A model generated the notes under the pieces. The model was not told the origin of the DNA. It did not search any database and worked only from the letters and a program-made list of their open reading frames with translations. Below, piece by piece: positions 25,831 to 39,434 of a stretch of 64,000 bases of DNA; position 1 is the stretch's first letter; each line of letters begins with the position of its first letter. Position numbers and translations under genes: made by a program. The stretch covers positions 29,904,522-29,968,521 of the forward strand of contig JARCOQ010000006.1 of the NCBI GenBank assembly GCA_029207755.1, read 5' to 3'. This DNA is from Chamaea fasciata (taxonomy: Eukaryota; Chordata; Aves; Passeriformes; Sylviidae).

Positions 25831-28800
25831 AGACACCTGAGCTGCAATCTTTTGTTTGACTTCAGTCGTGTTTTCTTTTGTTTATGGGTACAAAACTGGA
25901 TCTTATTAATTCTGGGCAGAAAAGTGCTGAGTGGCCTGGTGTGGTGACTGGTTTTGGCAGTATGCAAAGCTCATAATGTGGGTAACTTTACTGTTTAAGC
26001 TACCTTTGTACTGTGCTCACCCTGTCTTCATGATCTGGTGTCTTGGATCCCTGCTTGTTTAGGGATCACTGTGCTGGGCTCCATTTCATAACAGAGATGT
26101 GCTGTCAGGATTGTCTGTGCAAATCCAGTCCAGGATGACTCCTTAAAACTTTAAGTCCTCATGTAGTGCCCAACCTTTTGGGTTAGACCCTTTTAGAGTC
26201 AACAGTGTCAGCTGTGAATATATAAGCTGCAAGATGAACCCTGGAGTCAAGTGCTGTGTGTTGCAGGCAGAATTCAAGTTTAATTGTGTGCGGGGAAAAA
26301 AAACCAAACCAAAACATTTTCAGTTTACTGACTGCAAAGATAACCTCCCACTAGGGGTCAAAACCATGCTCATTAATCCATGTTGATGTATTTGAGTCAT
26401 TGTTCTAAATTTTAAATTTCTCTGATTTCATTATATTATCAGTTCTAATGGAAATGATTGGTTATTGAGAATTTCCCGATGTGCTCTGCAATGTAGTTTT
26501 CTGATGGCAAGTCAGATACTCCTTTAAGAAAAAAATAACCTATTTTTTTTCTGTTTTTACTGTGAAATTACAAATTTCTTTTTCAATAGGGTAAGTGCAG
26601 GTATAAAATGTTATCATATGATTATTGATAAAAATGTTTCTGTTAATATTGGGGATAGGATCACAAAATGCTTTCTACTTGGGAGTAACTCACAGTTTCT
26701 GAGGTTATTCTAAAACCAGTGTGTTTTGACCTCATGAGCAGTTTAAGCCCAATGACCCTCAGTTTTGAGTTAGCAAGAGGTAGGAAATTATTTCCTTGTG
26801 TGAAAAAGGATATGGGATCCTGTAAGCAATGCATTTTGAGGTGCTAAAATAATGTCTTAAAAGCAGTAGTTTGTGATTGAGCAGGTCTCTATCTCTCAAC
26901 TGCTACTTTTGTGTGAAGAGAGCTCATTTTAGGTTACTTTCACTTCTGTATCCCTGGCCAAATGGCTGTGCTGAAGAAATGCAGGAAGCATATTGTGGTG
27001 CTTGATTTCCCAAGAAACTTTTGTATCTTTCTACTGGCCTTTCAAATCATAGCAAAACTGCACCAAGGCAGCCCTAATTTTTTCTTCAGCATTTTACATT
27101 TATTAATACTAGACTATGCATACATATTTTAGAAGTAATATGCACTTGGCTGCCGAAGTAGCCTGTTGATTTTAGAAATACCAGAGATGAGCACTAAATG
27201 CCACAGCATACCAATTCTTTTTTTTTTTTTCTTATGCATGACTTACTGAAAGTAATAGTTCATAATCTTTGGATCTTAAGCTACATTTTTTTTTTCCTTT
27301 AAAAAAAGAGATATTGATGCATTTTGCATGGGAAAAGAGATACAACACACTGTAAACAGTGTTCATTAAACTTCATCACAGTCTGTATTGGTTGGGGTGT
27401 CAAGTGATAGAAAAATGCATTTTGTTTAAACTCATTTTAGTTCACTGATGAAATTCTTTCTGTTGTAAGCAAGTGAGTGCTTAGGAACTTATTTTGGTAG
27501 AGCAAGTGGGAATCTGTTAGAAATTATCTCTAGATAAGGTGCATGAGCTGTGTAATGAAATGCTTTCAATACCAGACAACATTTGTTTCTAATATAATAG
27601 TAGTTGGTCATGAGAATTGTCTCCCTAAAGTAGTGGACAAGTGATTTCCTGCCAGTAAAAATGTTTTCTAAATTTTTATTGAATTAATTTCTGATTCCTG
27701 CAAACTAGTTATTCCAAGATATGAAAATCATTTCTGACATTTCCATTTTTAACATTTACCTTAGTGTCTATTTTGTAGAGAGAAAAGTAGTAAATTGTGC
27801 ATGAATATCTCTAAAAACTTGTGCCTGGATGTGGTGAGTAGTGGATGCTTAGGAAAATAAATGAGAAGGAAGAGAAGTGCAGCTTTGCTTTGGCTTAACA
27901 ACTTCTGGCAAGCAGGGGGTGATGGCAGGCACACTGTTCTTTTGGATAGCCACCAGGAGACATGCTATTCATAAAGTTATCTTGCCTTTTTTATAATGCA
28001 TGTCAATATTCATTTTCCATAAAGTTCTTTGGCAATGAGTTTCACTGTGGAGTGTGGGTGATGAAATCATATTTCCATTTATTTGTTTGTCCTTGAGTGC
28101 TCTGTATCTTACGCTGAAGAATGAAAGGTTGTTCTCTATTCACTTTCTCTGCCTAATTTGTGGATTTGTAGTCTTCCTTCATATTCACTCTTCATTGGTT
28201 TTCTCACTAATAAGTATAAGAACATTAATCAGAATGGGAAAAGGAAATGAGAAGAATCAGAGTGTGCATTGTAGTGTTTTGAGTTTGGAAAAAAAATAGA
28301 ATTTTCTGATGAGCAGTATAACAAAAAACCCCACAGCTGACTGTAAAATCTATTTGTGTTGTGTCTACTGAAGTAAATTTCTTGCAATATTAAATCTGAC
28401 TGATATTAGTCTGTAATTGTAGTATCATTGTTTTCTTAGTAATTTTAATCGCATAGAAGTTGTTTGAAAAACTGGTAAATTTGGAAAATCGTCTCCTTTC
28501 ACGTGACACAAAGTTTACAGTGCTGAGGTTGCTGGTGTAGAGTGAAGGCATTTAAAAATCTCCAGTAGTTATGTAGCCCACCAGATTTCACTAGAGAAGA
28601 ATCCTAGGCTAGATCCAAAATTTCCATAATTGCCCCCAGAAGGACATTGAGTTAAAAAAGACTAGACTCAAACATATTCACTTCTCAGTCCTTCAGAGAC
28701 TTATAATGAAAAACTTTCAAAAAGTCTTGCTCATAACTGAACTAACAAACCTTGAAGTGTTGCAAAATTAAACATTGTAAAAAAGGCTATTTAGATAAGG

Positions 28801-30420
28801 ACAATATTTTTAATAAATTAGTTTGTTACCTAAATTAATCTCCTGATAAAAGATTTACAAAACTAAAATAAAAGATAAAAAATCCTCACTCATAAAACTT
28901 TGAGGTTTTGTATTTAAACTTTAATTACTATTTTGTTCCACAATTAATTTATGGCTTTTCTTAAACTAGGACACCTGCATGACAGAAAGGAATGTCTTTT
29001 CTCTTACTAAACTAGTACCTTATGCTAGGTGACCTAAGTTAAGTTTGTACTAGCATCCTTCTAAGACATATGTTACAAATCCAGTAGGATTTCTTGACCA
29101 CCAGTCACTTCCTGATGATCTACAAGTAACTCTCCACACAGATACTTGGACTTTTAGACTTATTTTTTGTATTACAACATTCTCTATTCAGATGGTATGT
29201 CTCAGAATATGAATCTTAAGTCTTTGTCCACCTGGAGAGTCAGAACTGTGGTCTAGGTCACTGGCCTAATATTTAATGAGTGACAGAGTTTACACTCTGA
29301 AGTTCAAGCTTCAGGATTAATTTGTTGGCTTCAGTATCAAGTTGAGGTATTTTATTCAGTTAGACATGGCATGCCCTGTGTTGTCCTCCCATCAGTTCTC
29401 CCACTAGACTCTTCTGGAGACTCAAACTGGAGTTCCAGGTACTGGGAAACTTTAAGGAAATTACAGGGATTTGCACCTTTGTAATCAAACAGCGTATTTA
29501 AAAAAAAATCTGATAAAAATATTTTTTTCTAAAATAATTTGGAAACACTATATTTTTTGATTAATGATTGGCTCTTGAAAAGGATCCATTGTCACTATAG
29601 ATGTGATATACTTAATATCAAGCCCAGAGAAGAGAGAAATGCTGTTTTCAAATGTATTTTCCTCCAAATTTCTTGCCAGGAAGATTGAAGAAAGATCCCC
29701 AGCTTCCTGATTCTATCAGACATTCATTGTTTTTCTACCAACTAACCTCCTCGAGGGTTCAATGCTATGTATGTGTTGAAATCAACAGAATATTAAATGC
29801 TTATTAGAGAACTGCTGTTTTATTTTGCTGTATGAATTAACGTCTGTGCAAATAGTGACTTAGTATTTTGAATCCTCATGCAGAAGCACAAAAGAACAGC
29901 TTGGCAGATGGGCTTCTCAGGAGGTACATTTGACAGATAATCAGTAAAATACAATTCCTTTTATCTCTGCACATACACAATAACATTAAGAACTGTTCTG
30001 ATAATGTCTCCTTCCTTTCCTCAGCTCAGCAGCTCTGTGTTTCAACCCAGTGTCCAACCACATAAGCCCCTATGGTGACAAGTTATTCATTCTGAGCTGT
30101 ATATCCTTGCATGTTTTCCTGTTGTATTTAATCCCATATTTCCTTCTCTAGTGTTCCATTCTTGTGTAATTCAGTTCTTCCTTTTGGCCTTTTTGATATC
30201 TTTTTGCATAGGCAAAATTTCCCTAACATGTCGCCACATCTTGGCACGTTTCTCTCTTACTCCTTTTTGTGCCAAATACATTAGTGAAATTATGAAATTA
30301 GGAATGATACCTTGAGAATTCTGCTGTATCCTTCTGGCCCTATATATCTTATTTTACCACTATTTCTCACCTCAATTTTAATAATTTCAGTTCTTCTCCC
30401 TTCATTATTCTATTAATCAC
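25831..30420. other. AT-rich unique DNA, no gene seen
   Basis: T-rich tracts (27218-27230, 27286-27295) and short random frames are present. No repeat family or RNA gene was recognised. Confidence 0.5.
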
Positions 30421-30429
30421 TCTGTTTTC

Positions 30430-30520
30430 CTGCTAAGTTAATTATGATCTAATTAATAATCTCCTCTCTCTGGACCTGGCAGGTACTTGACTTCCTGCTT
30501 AATTATTAATTAGTTGATAG
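30430..30520. promoter_or_regulatory. cluster of TAATTA homeodomain-type sites
   Basis: Four TAATTA palindromes occur within 74 bp, at 30439-30444, 30450-30455, 30500-30505 and 30507-30512. They flank a pyrimidine-rich segment with CCTGGCAGGTAC. TAATTA is the core bound by many homeodomain proteins, so the cluster could be a regulatory module. In AT-rich DNA single copies are common; only the density is notable. Confidence 0.22.
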
Positions 30521-32100
30521 CTCCACACCATCTCTGATGGGATATGAGTTGACTTATAAAAGAGTCAATTTTCCACACAAAGCTTTCACATGAGGATTAT
30601 GGGATTCATTTCTAATAGTTACTTGCTACCTTCTGTTCATCTAGTGAAGTTGAAGACAGCTCCTTCAGATGATCACTTCAATACAGGTTTTCCAGATTAT
30701 GAACAAGCAAGGGGAAATGAAGAGATGAAAACACTTGTAAAAACTGAAGACTCATACTCAATTCACCTGTTTTGTGTATTATTTAGGAATTGCAAATGTG
30801 ACATTTCTCTCTTTTTTTTAATAGATATTTCATGGAGATTAATAGAATCATTGTTGTGTTCTTAAAAAGTAGAGTCCATTCAAATAGAAATCTGCATTTA
30901 TTTTGCTCATCAAGGTGATAGTTTGTTTTTTTCCTCTATACTTTGATTTTAGAGACATACCAGCCCAAGTAGCTGTGAAGTGTGCCAGTCCTGAAGGCAT
31001 CACAAGCACAAGATGTTTTCTCAGTAACCTTCAAATGTAGATGGCATTCCTTAGTTTTGGCTTTTCCTTTTCAATCTGCCCTATTTTTGACTTCTGCATA
31101 ATTTTCTTCACATGAAATAATTAGTTTCAGCTGTACTGATCCCTCTTCATATATGAGGAAACTTCCTGGCTACTGTAAGTTTTCATCACCAAGGCTAATT
31201 CCCTTATAAGTATGGAGCTTCTGCTTGGATTAAAGCACTGAACAAAGATTAAACCCACTTATATTTATTCATTCATTTGACTTCTGCATTCCAATCCAGG
31301 AGGCAGCTGTAGAAGGCTGTGATGGTTTTGATAGCCTGCCATTATGTTGTTTTTATCCTCATGTACTCCAATCCTTAATCTGATTATTAGTTATATCAAA
31401 ACCAGTGGATGATCAGTTTTGTGTTCATGCTTTCAGGACAGCTTTTACACCCTGATAACTCAGTTGGTATTAATGATTTCCCTCTCCAGAAAACATTCTC
31501 GAGTGCTTATTGTGTTTAATACTTTAAGGTGCTGGACCATATGACTCTCATAAGTCAAGGAGATTAAAAACAGCTCTCAAAGAGTCCAACAGGGCTCGAA
31601 CCTCAGCGAACATTTTTTGGCTGGCTGTGTTAGGCAACTTATTCTCTAACTTTTTGTGTTCTTCATGGTCTTCTTGTGTGCATTACCCCACATTGCACTC
31701 TCACCTTTTTTTTTTTTTTCTATATAAGAGTCCGTGTATCTCAGTAAGTGTGTCTATCAACATAATCATGTCAGTTAAGACTCTGAAATTGTGTAATCTC
31801 TGAGGCTAACTGGAACTGTTAGTATAAACATTGTTACAACAGAAGAGAGTTAACTTCACAGTTATGTGGGGCTTGTGCTGTGATACAAAGCAGAGCCTTC
31901 TTGGCATGATTACAGTCATGCTGGATGTGCTGTCTTGGTATTGGGTATTGTAATTCCTCACCTATAAATTGCAGTGCAGTCATTGCTCTGATGGTTCTGC
32001 CCAAACCAAACAGATTGTCTCCATAATCTGTCATAACTTACTGATTTAGTCAAAACAAAAGGCCCAGAGAGTTGTACACGCCTGGCCTCCTGAAAAGCAC
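30521..32100. other. AT-rich unique DNA, no gene seen
   Basis: Short frames only. A T14 run lies at 31706-31719. A GGNNTCGAACC-like string near 31593 resembles a reversed tRNA B box but does not fold as a tRNA. Confidence 0.5.
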
Positions 32101-32104
32101 CATC

Positions 32105-32210
32105 CTTTTAAAGACTGATTGATGAAGACCCTAATGTGACACATCCCAGAACAGATCTCTGTGGTCCTCTGTTTGGCACTGTCCTCCAGTATGTTCCATT
32201 AGTCATTGCC
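32105..32210 (-). mobile_element. degraded LINE (CR1-like) reverse-transcriptase relic
   Basis: On the minus strand, from 32188 downwards, the translation WRTVPNRGPQRSVLGCV aligns without gaps to the conserved WxPVTSGVPQGSVLGPV segment of CR1-type reverse transcriptase, which precedes the catalytic YADD block. The key P-Q-x-S-V-L-G core is intact. Just downstream, minus-strand TCTTCATCAAT (32117-32127) matches the codons for the IFIND segment, but in a shifted frame, so at least one indel has occurred. The relic is short, non-functional and older than the other CR1 fragments. Assignment to CR1 rather than another LINE clade is by analogy. Confidence 0.6.
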
Positions 32211-35200
32211 TCATGAATTCTGCCTTTCCAAATGTACTCCAAAGTTCACGTGCAGAAAGAACTAAATTCTTGTGTAATTTCAGGGTTTCTGGGAGACCTT
32301 GTTCAGTTCAGTTACAAAAGTTTAGGATAATAAATAAATAAATGTTGATCCATCATGCGTTCTCCATGGCAGATGGAAGGCATTGGAATTACACAATTAT
32401 ACACCGACTGTTAAGCTGTTCTGCTGGAGTGGGACTTGATTCTGAATAATCACTAGTAGCCTCAAGTCAGTAGTGAAAGTTGTCATTTCATGACGTCTTT
32501 ACTTTTTGCTACTTATCTTAAATGGGAACGTGGAGAACTAGATTTTTTTCCCTTTGGAAACAGTGTGTGTTTGTAGCTGAAGGATGTTTCAGAGCAATGG
32601 TTTCATTGTTTAGTCATTGGCATACATTAGGCTGTTCTCTTCAACTTTGTTTTGCCTTTAGAACCTCAAAAGTCTTAATTCTAATCTTTATTCTAAAACA
32701 TCCTGTGACAAAATAGGAATACTTTCAATTTCGCAAGCATGTTATTTTTCATTTAGTGTAGCAATGGATTTGTTCTCCCTGTTAATGATTACTGAAGAGT
32801 CTATTAAAAAACATCCATCTGTTCTTTCTGGAGATGACTGACTTTATAACAGCAATTCTGTTTGAAACCAGTTCTTGTGTACCATATTTACCATTTTGAT
32901 ATTTAGTACCATGTGTTGATGTAAGTTATGTAACTATAAAACAGGTAATCTATGTGTCCTTTGCATAAGTTTTAAGAGCACACTATAATGATCACACGTG
33001 GCATGAAAAAAACCCCAAAATTTATTCAACTGGAGCAATTTGAGACCTCAATTGACGCTCAATTGACTCCCATTTTTCAGCTATCCATGGTACTAAAACC
33101 ACACAAAGCTTTTTGAAAATATGCACCTTGACTACTACTTCTCCTTTCTGAATATTGTCCAGAATTTTGTATTTTGATCTCTGATGAATAATTCATTCAG
33201 CTTCTTGTTGGGAGTTGAAGGAAATTCCTTAGCTGTTCAGAAAGCAGTGCTCAATATTATAAGGAATGACAATATAGTGTTGGTATGACTTTCTAATCCT
33301 TTAGCTATTCCATGGCTATCTTTTTGTATGTACATAAATACAACTTTCAAGAAGAGGAATAGAAAGAACTTTTGTGTGTTCAAGAAAGATGGATTAATCT
33401 GAGACAGGTGCGAGAGGCTACTGGGACAAAATGGAGAGCGCACCAAAAGTAAGGAGGCTGAAGAGTTGAATTAAACTTAAATGAAGGCAGATTAGAAATT
33501 ATTTATCTATCCATCTGCACATATATACTATATAGGCTTTGAACAACAGGAAAACTGAAGAAAAACTGAAGATAAATGACAGTGTTGACACCTGAACAAC
33601 TATATTTTTCCTGGGTGGAAATACACACTACTTCTGGAACACTCAGGTGTTCCAATCACAGTGGTAGATCAAACTCATGTTCCATTAGACAGAACTTCAG
33701 AGCAGAGTTTACCATTTTTATATGTTTGGTTGTAAAGTTGTGCATTGGACTGTTTGTTCTTTGCATCCTACTTGAAAGTTACAAGGTCAAGAAAGTAAAA
33801 AGGAACATTTAATACCAGGAAAAACAATTCAGCTCTCTCCTGTGCCCCATGCATATGCAGAATGCATGAGAGGAAAAAAAAGAGTGGAAAGGAAGAAAAT
33901 CAAGTCATTTTCAAAGACCATGTTATTTTGTATACAGATGAGATGGCCAGGTTAAGCATGCTCAGGCAACCATAAATCATCTGGCAGAAATAATTTTTTG
34001 GTCTAAACCTCTCTTTTTTAATGCAAAGTCATCATGCAGTATTACAATACTATTTATAAAATAATATATTCCTGTACAGAATAATAGTTCCTTGTCTTAT
34101 GGGATTGAGCTTCATCCCCCTGTGAGATAGTGTAAGACAATTGGCATAAAAGAAGGGGGATGGGGGGCATCTTTTTAGTCTGGGAGTTTGGGGAGGTTGG
34201 CGTAGTTCAGATTTCCTTACTGCCACTTGCATCTCATCTTCAGAAAAGGTAGTTCTCAGTCACAAAACTGGGCAAGTAATGAGGACACCAGGTGTGTCTT
34301 TAAAATAGTTGTAGATTGTCAAGATTTTTTTCTAGTCTTGCAAGTGAGGGAAAAGGAAATGAACACAGATAAAGGTATCAGGAATATCACTGGAGATAAG
34401 AAAAGGCATGTTCTAAACCCTAGGATGTTTTGTCCTCCCAAAAAATGGATGCAGATAGACTTTGATAAAGTGTGCAAGAAGTAGTATGGCAGGCAACATA
34501 TATTTTGGAGATATACTAGCAGTCTAATTCCTATCTCACATACACACATACACTCACATTAGCTACATCCATTGAGAGACAAATTTTAGGTCAGTTTGCA
34601 CTTAAGAATAATGATGGAACATGTCTTATATTTGATGAAGAAGATTTTCAAAGCCACTAAAGGAACCTACATTATTTCTACTTCCTGTCAGGGGAATTCA
34701 GTATTCAAATCCCCTGGAAGAGTTCATTTTGATATGACTAAACTGATAATTTTTTTACTTTTTTTGTCCATCTCCTTTAGAAAGCTGTGTAATTTTATGG
34801 TTTAATATTGGCAGTTGTCCTATTGATTTTCTTCTCTTCTGTCTTTTTCTCCCCTTTTGATTGCATATCCCATACTACTCAGGGAAAACTAGTTTTCTAG
34901 GCTGCATTTGCTGGGGTAGACTATCCACTGTGGAGCATGTTTAAAATATGCATTACATTCTTCTTGACATGTTAGCTGGTAAGTGTTGCTTAAGATCAAA
35001 GGTATCTGATTTAGAAAAAGTCTTGAAAGTGCCCTTGACTGTGGGTTAATGGTACCATCACTTAATGGTACTTGTCAGCGAAGGCAGCCTGAAGGATTTG
35101 TAAGAGATGCAACTGACCAAGAATGAAGGCCAGAGGAAAAATGTGTGTGGAAGTACTTGAAAGAGTATTTCCATCTTTTTGTCATGGGAAAAGAAACAAG

Positions 35201-38200
35201 CTGTTTAGAAGCAAATTGAATAAATCTTCCTTAATGTCCTGTTTTATTTAGAAAAATACAACAGGTCTGCTCTTTTTGGTTTCCAGGTATAAAGAACATT
35301 GATGCTCTGGAACATCTGGAAGGATGCTCTGTTATCGAAAATAATCTGGGTATATGGTGCATAGGATTTATGGTCTAAAATAATGAAGATGCATTTAGCT
35401 GTTTTATTCCTTTAATTGTTGTAGAATACGTGGGGTTCATTTGTCACTGCTCTTCATGCAGAGTATTTGGACATGCTGTCCATTGAGGCAAACTATGGCT
35501 GAGTCACCTGACAACATGGGCTAGCTCTGTCCCTGGAATAACTCTGCTGAAATTACTACAATTAGCTGTTGGTTGAGCCTTTCCATTGTGTGTGGCCCAT
35601 ACAATTACTTTTAAGGTGATAAGAACTTAATTAACTGTCCTTGAATTTTCAGCATAGTTTCACGTACAATAGCTTTTCTCTATTGGTAACCTACGTAAAC
35701 ATTGACCGTGTATTGTCAATTTCTTTGTTGCGTGGCATCCCTTTAAATAACTAAAGCAGTAAATCATGTATCATTGCAACTAATGTGATCTCTTTGTCCT
35801 TTTGTTCCCTCTCACACAACACTTTTGGTACATTCTGTCCTTCAACAGAGAAGTATGAGGCATAACCATCTTCTTTAGCCTTGATAGGAGAACAAGTATT
35901 ACCCATTAACATTAAAGGGATTTCAACATATGGCTTGAAGTTTCCCCAGAGATACTATATAAATTTAATTGAAGTCATCATTAATAATGATTTCCTTTGC
36001 CTAAAACCTTGAGTTAATACAGCAGAGCCTTCTCTTTGAATGTATGGTTTCTGCAGACGTTTATGTTTCAACTGTCTTTTAATTAATTTCTCCCTGATGA
36101 AAAAAGTGTGAGTTGGAGGGAACAGGACAATTTAATCAGTGGAAAAAAAATACCTATCATACTTTTGAGCTTTTGTGAGGATTGTGTGGCACCCTGGGTA
36201 GTTGGCAATTAGCTGCAATGATTTGAAACTACTGTTCCCAGTTTTCTTCTCTGCCCTTCTGCCAGACACCCCTGTCTTGTTGGTAGGAATGGGAGGAGGG
36301 GACATTTGCCTGTGTTTCAACTATTCCAGACTACAGTTCAACACTTCATGTTGCTTGTAGGCCCTGTTGGACTGGAATGTGTCCTGGTCATGCTAAGATG
36401 CAGTCACATCTGCCACTATCAGTGAGTGTTCAGAGTAGTGTAGCTGGAAGCAAGAATAACTAAGGGTTCTCCCCTGCTCTGCACTCAGACTTCTTTAATT
36501 TACTATTCTGAGAGTAAAGAAAAAGGACTGTTCTTAATTTGGGTCAGCCAATCTGAGCTAGATAACATGAGCAAAACCAGCAGAGTAGATAATAAAGTTA
36601 AAAGTAGAAGTGTTAAAATTTATAGGGATGTTTGGGGGGAAAAAACAGGGTGAAAAATAGCTGAAATTAAAGCCAAGTAGACCTTTTTTTCATTACTCTT
36701 TGAACTATAGCTAGTTCACTTGGGTTATACAGCAATTGAAAACTACTTGGTTAAGACTGAGAGTTGTTTTAGTATACACAAATATTTGAAGAATTGCATT
36801 TCTTTACGATGCTAAAGATCTTTTGCCTTTTGTGTAAAAAAATCTGAGTACCATTGTATAGGTATTTCTTGGGGTAGAAAATGTACAAGAAAGGTCTTTA
36901 AAACAGCAGAGAAATGAGAGCTTGCTGTAGAAAGCCGAAGTAAAACAATTCTAATTTGAGGAATAACTTTAACAGAAGGGTGTAACTACTGGGATAAAAT
37001 TCTGTGGAAACTGATAGATTTTCAGTTTTCGTGTCGTGAGTCAAAATTGGATGTTGACCTGAGAAATTTTAGCCCAACAGAAGTTATGTTTATTCAAGTG
37101 TGAGTTGCGGACAACATTTTTCATTATAATAAGCTAGTAGGGTGAAATTTTAAGGCCTAGTATGGAAAAATTCTAGTATAAAATTTCCCTAGTAGGGAAA
37201 TTCAGAGCAGATAATCTACTGAGTTATTCTGATGTCAGCATCTGTGTATGTGTGAAACTACTTAGAAAATGGAGCAAAGCAATGAGATAGCATTTACAAT
37301 TTTATGAATAAACACCTCACTTATGTTATGATAAGTCTCTCAATGTATGTGCAGCTGGTCTCTTTCTAAGTTCATTTACACCCATTAAATGAGCCTGATT
37401 TACCCTCTGGTGAAACCAGCAAAAACCCTGTTATTCCCTGCTGATTTTAATAAGCAACTCTTACCATATTGATGTTGTTGATATAATATTGCATATCAGA
37501 TAGGCAGGGGGCAGTTGGTATTAGTAGTTTTCAAGTAACACTTCCAGGAAGGCAATTTCAATAAAAAGTAGAGAGTTTGCACACCATGATGAAGGCAGAG
37601 CAATCAATAATTATATGTGCTTGCTGGTACTTTCCTCTCACTGTACAGTATTTCTGAGTTTTCATATGTCTCTGACTCATCCAGGATTATACTTATCAGT
37701 AATGCCACCACCCCAGATAGTGTTTCATTTTCAACTTTCCAAGGTTGTTGGAGTTGACATTTTCTATTTCATTTTTACAAAAGGCGTATTTAATCTGATT
37801 TCATGCACTGTACCATGTAGTGTGCTGCTACTGTCTGGCAAAGCACACAGTTGGCTCCTAGATGTGCCCTCTCATCTCCTACAGTGACATTCTTGTCATG
37901 GAGTAAACATTCCTCAGTGGAGAGATCCTTCTAGTTTCAGTTCCAGAGTGCCACTGGTTGACACATCACAGCTCTGCCTTGGATCCCAGCTGGTGACAAG
38001 GCTGGATACTGAAGTCCTCACTTGCTGTAATCTTTGCACAGCATGTTGTTGTGCAGCAGTATAAACTGTACAGCATAGGCTCAAATGTGTAGGATGATAT
38101 TTTTTATTTGCAAATAATAACCGAATTTGGACATTTAGTGTTTCTAGTGGAATAGTTGTCTTCCTTCTTATTGCTTCATTTTTAGTTGAGTTAAGTGTGC

Positions 38201-39368
38201 TAATAAATGTGGTACTTGTAATGATTTCTGACTAGTTTATGTCACATTTTCTGGACTAAATTCATGTAAACTTTTAACTGTTTAAGAAAAAAATCTATCC
38301 TGATATTACAAAAACATTAAATGTGAACTACCTGGTCTAAAAGAGACTGATCTAAATGGTGTCAATGGATAATGGCAACTTTACATTTTTTTCATCAGTG
38401 AATATTCAAAAAACTTGTACAGCAGCGAAAGCTGTAGTTTTGCTGCTGGTTGCCCAATAGGAAGTGTATGAAAAGGCTGCATCCTTTTGCATGGCCCCAA
38501 GCCACTAATTGAAGAGTGATCACTTTTATTTCATCCTTAGATAGTGTCAAGCAGCAATTGAGTTGTGCATTCCCATGTTCATATTACCCTATATCATGGT
38601 CCACATCACCATATAATTTAGTAATTAACTCCTTTTTTAGACAAAAATAGAGATATATTTCTTGACCAAAGGTCAAGAACAGCTTCCAGGACAGTCTTGT
38701 ATTTGTTGAGCAGATTTCCCTGTGTCTATGTAGTAAAAGCTAACCCTTTTCACAAATGCCAGTAGCCTGCAAGTCTAGTAAGTTAGCCCTCCAAAAGAAA
38801 AAAAGTGGTTTTTTTAAGAAGTAAATACCAGGATGTCTTCTATTTCATTTGAGTGGCTGCTTTCCAATATTTTGCTGTCTCTGTGGAGCTTTAAAACTAC
38901 AGATTTTTTTTCTGAAAGAGCAAACCCTCCTTAGAGTAACTGGTTTTATAACAAAATGGCACCAATCATCTTTTAGGTCTAGCTAGTTTTTCTGACTTTT
39001 TCTGGTGTTCTTGAGATCTGCTGAAATGCTAATAACTAGTTAACTGACTTAGCTGCCTTGTCAGCTGCTGCACTCAGTCTTCACCAATGAGTTTTATTCA
39101 AAATGAAAATTTTAATAGGGAGGAAAAAAAAATCAGGTTATTTCAACAATTGGTTGTGGTGAGTAAAATGGTTTAAAATGTCTATTCTTGCTTCCTCACA
39201 CACAGCAATCTCACAGTAGCACTTAATGAATAGATGTGAAAACACACTGTTCTTGCTGCAGAAGTAAGTCTGGACAGGCTGCCAAAATTTTTTGGCAGAA
39301 ATAGTCTTAGTCTTTTGTATAGGTCAAAAGTCAACTCTATCGAACATTGTAACACATTGCAAAAAGCT
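32211..39368. other. AT-rich unique DNA, no gene seen
   Basis: No exon, repeat family or RNA gene could be supported. A short AATA repeat is present near 32325-32343 and a perfect short hairpin at 37182-37202. A moderately GC-richer block spans about 37890-38070 without recognisable content. Confidence 0.5.
37182..37202. repeat. perfect 10-bp inverted repeat
   Basis: AATTTCCCTA and its exact reverse complement TAGGGAAATT are separated by a single G, giving a 21-bp near-palindrome. It could extrude as a tiny cruciform, but the one-base loop makes a stable RNA hairpin of the full stem impossible. It is most likely incidental. Confidence 0.9.
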
Positions 39369-39434
39369 GCTGTCCTTTAAAATTTCTATTGAAGGACCCT
39401 GTTGCCTTAGAAGTTTTAATAGTCTGAATAAGTG
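39369..39434 (+). repeat. 66-bp direct repeat, copy A
   Basis: This copy begins GCTGTCCTTTAAAATTTC and ends AGTCTGAATAAGTG. It matches 40368-40433 in the same orientation with seven mismatches over 66 bases (about 89 percent identity) and no gaps. The flanks on both sides are unrelated. It may be a local duplication or two copies of an unnamed short interspersed repeat. Confidence 0.9.

Noticed and set aside
25312..25836. 174-codon minus-strand frame as a gene
   Set aside because: It starts in the CR1 tail and runs through the GC-richer repeat-like block. Its composition is Ser/Leu/His/Pro-rich and no domain is recognisable.
31560..31640. GGGCTCGAACC, similar to a reversed tRNA B box (possible tRNA or tRNA-derived SINE)
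   Set aside because: The flanking bases do not form a T stem, acceptor stem or anticodon arm on either strand.
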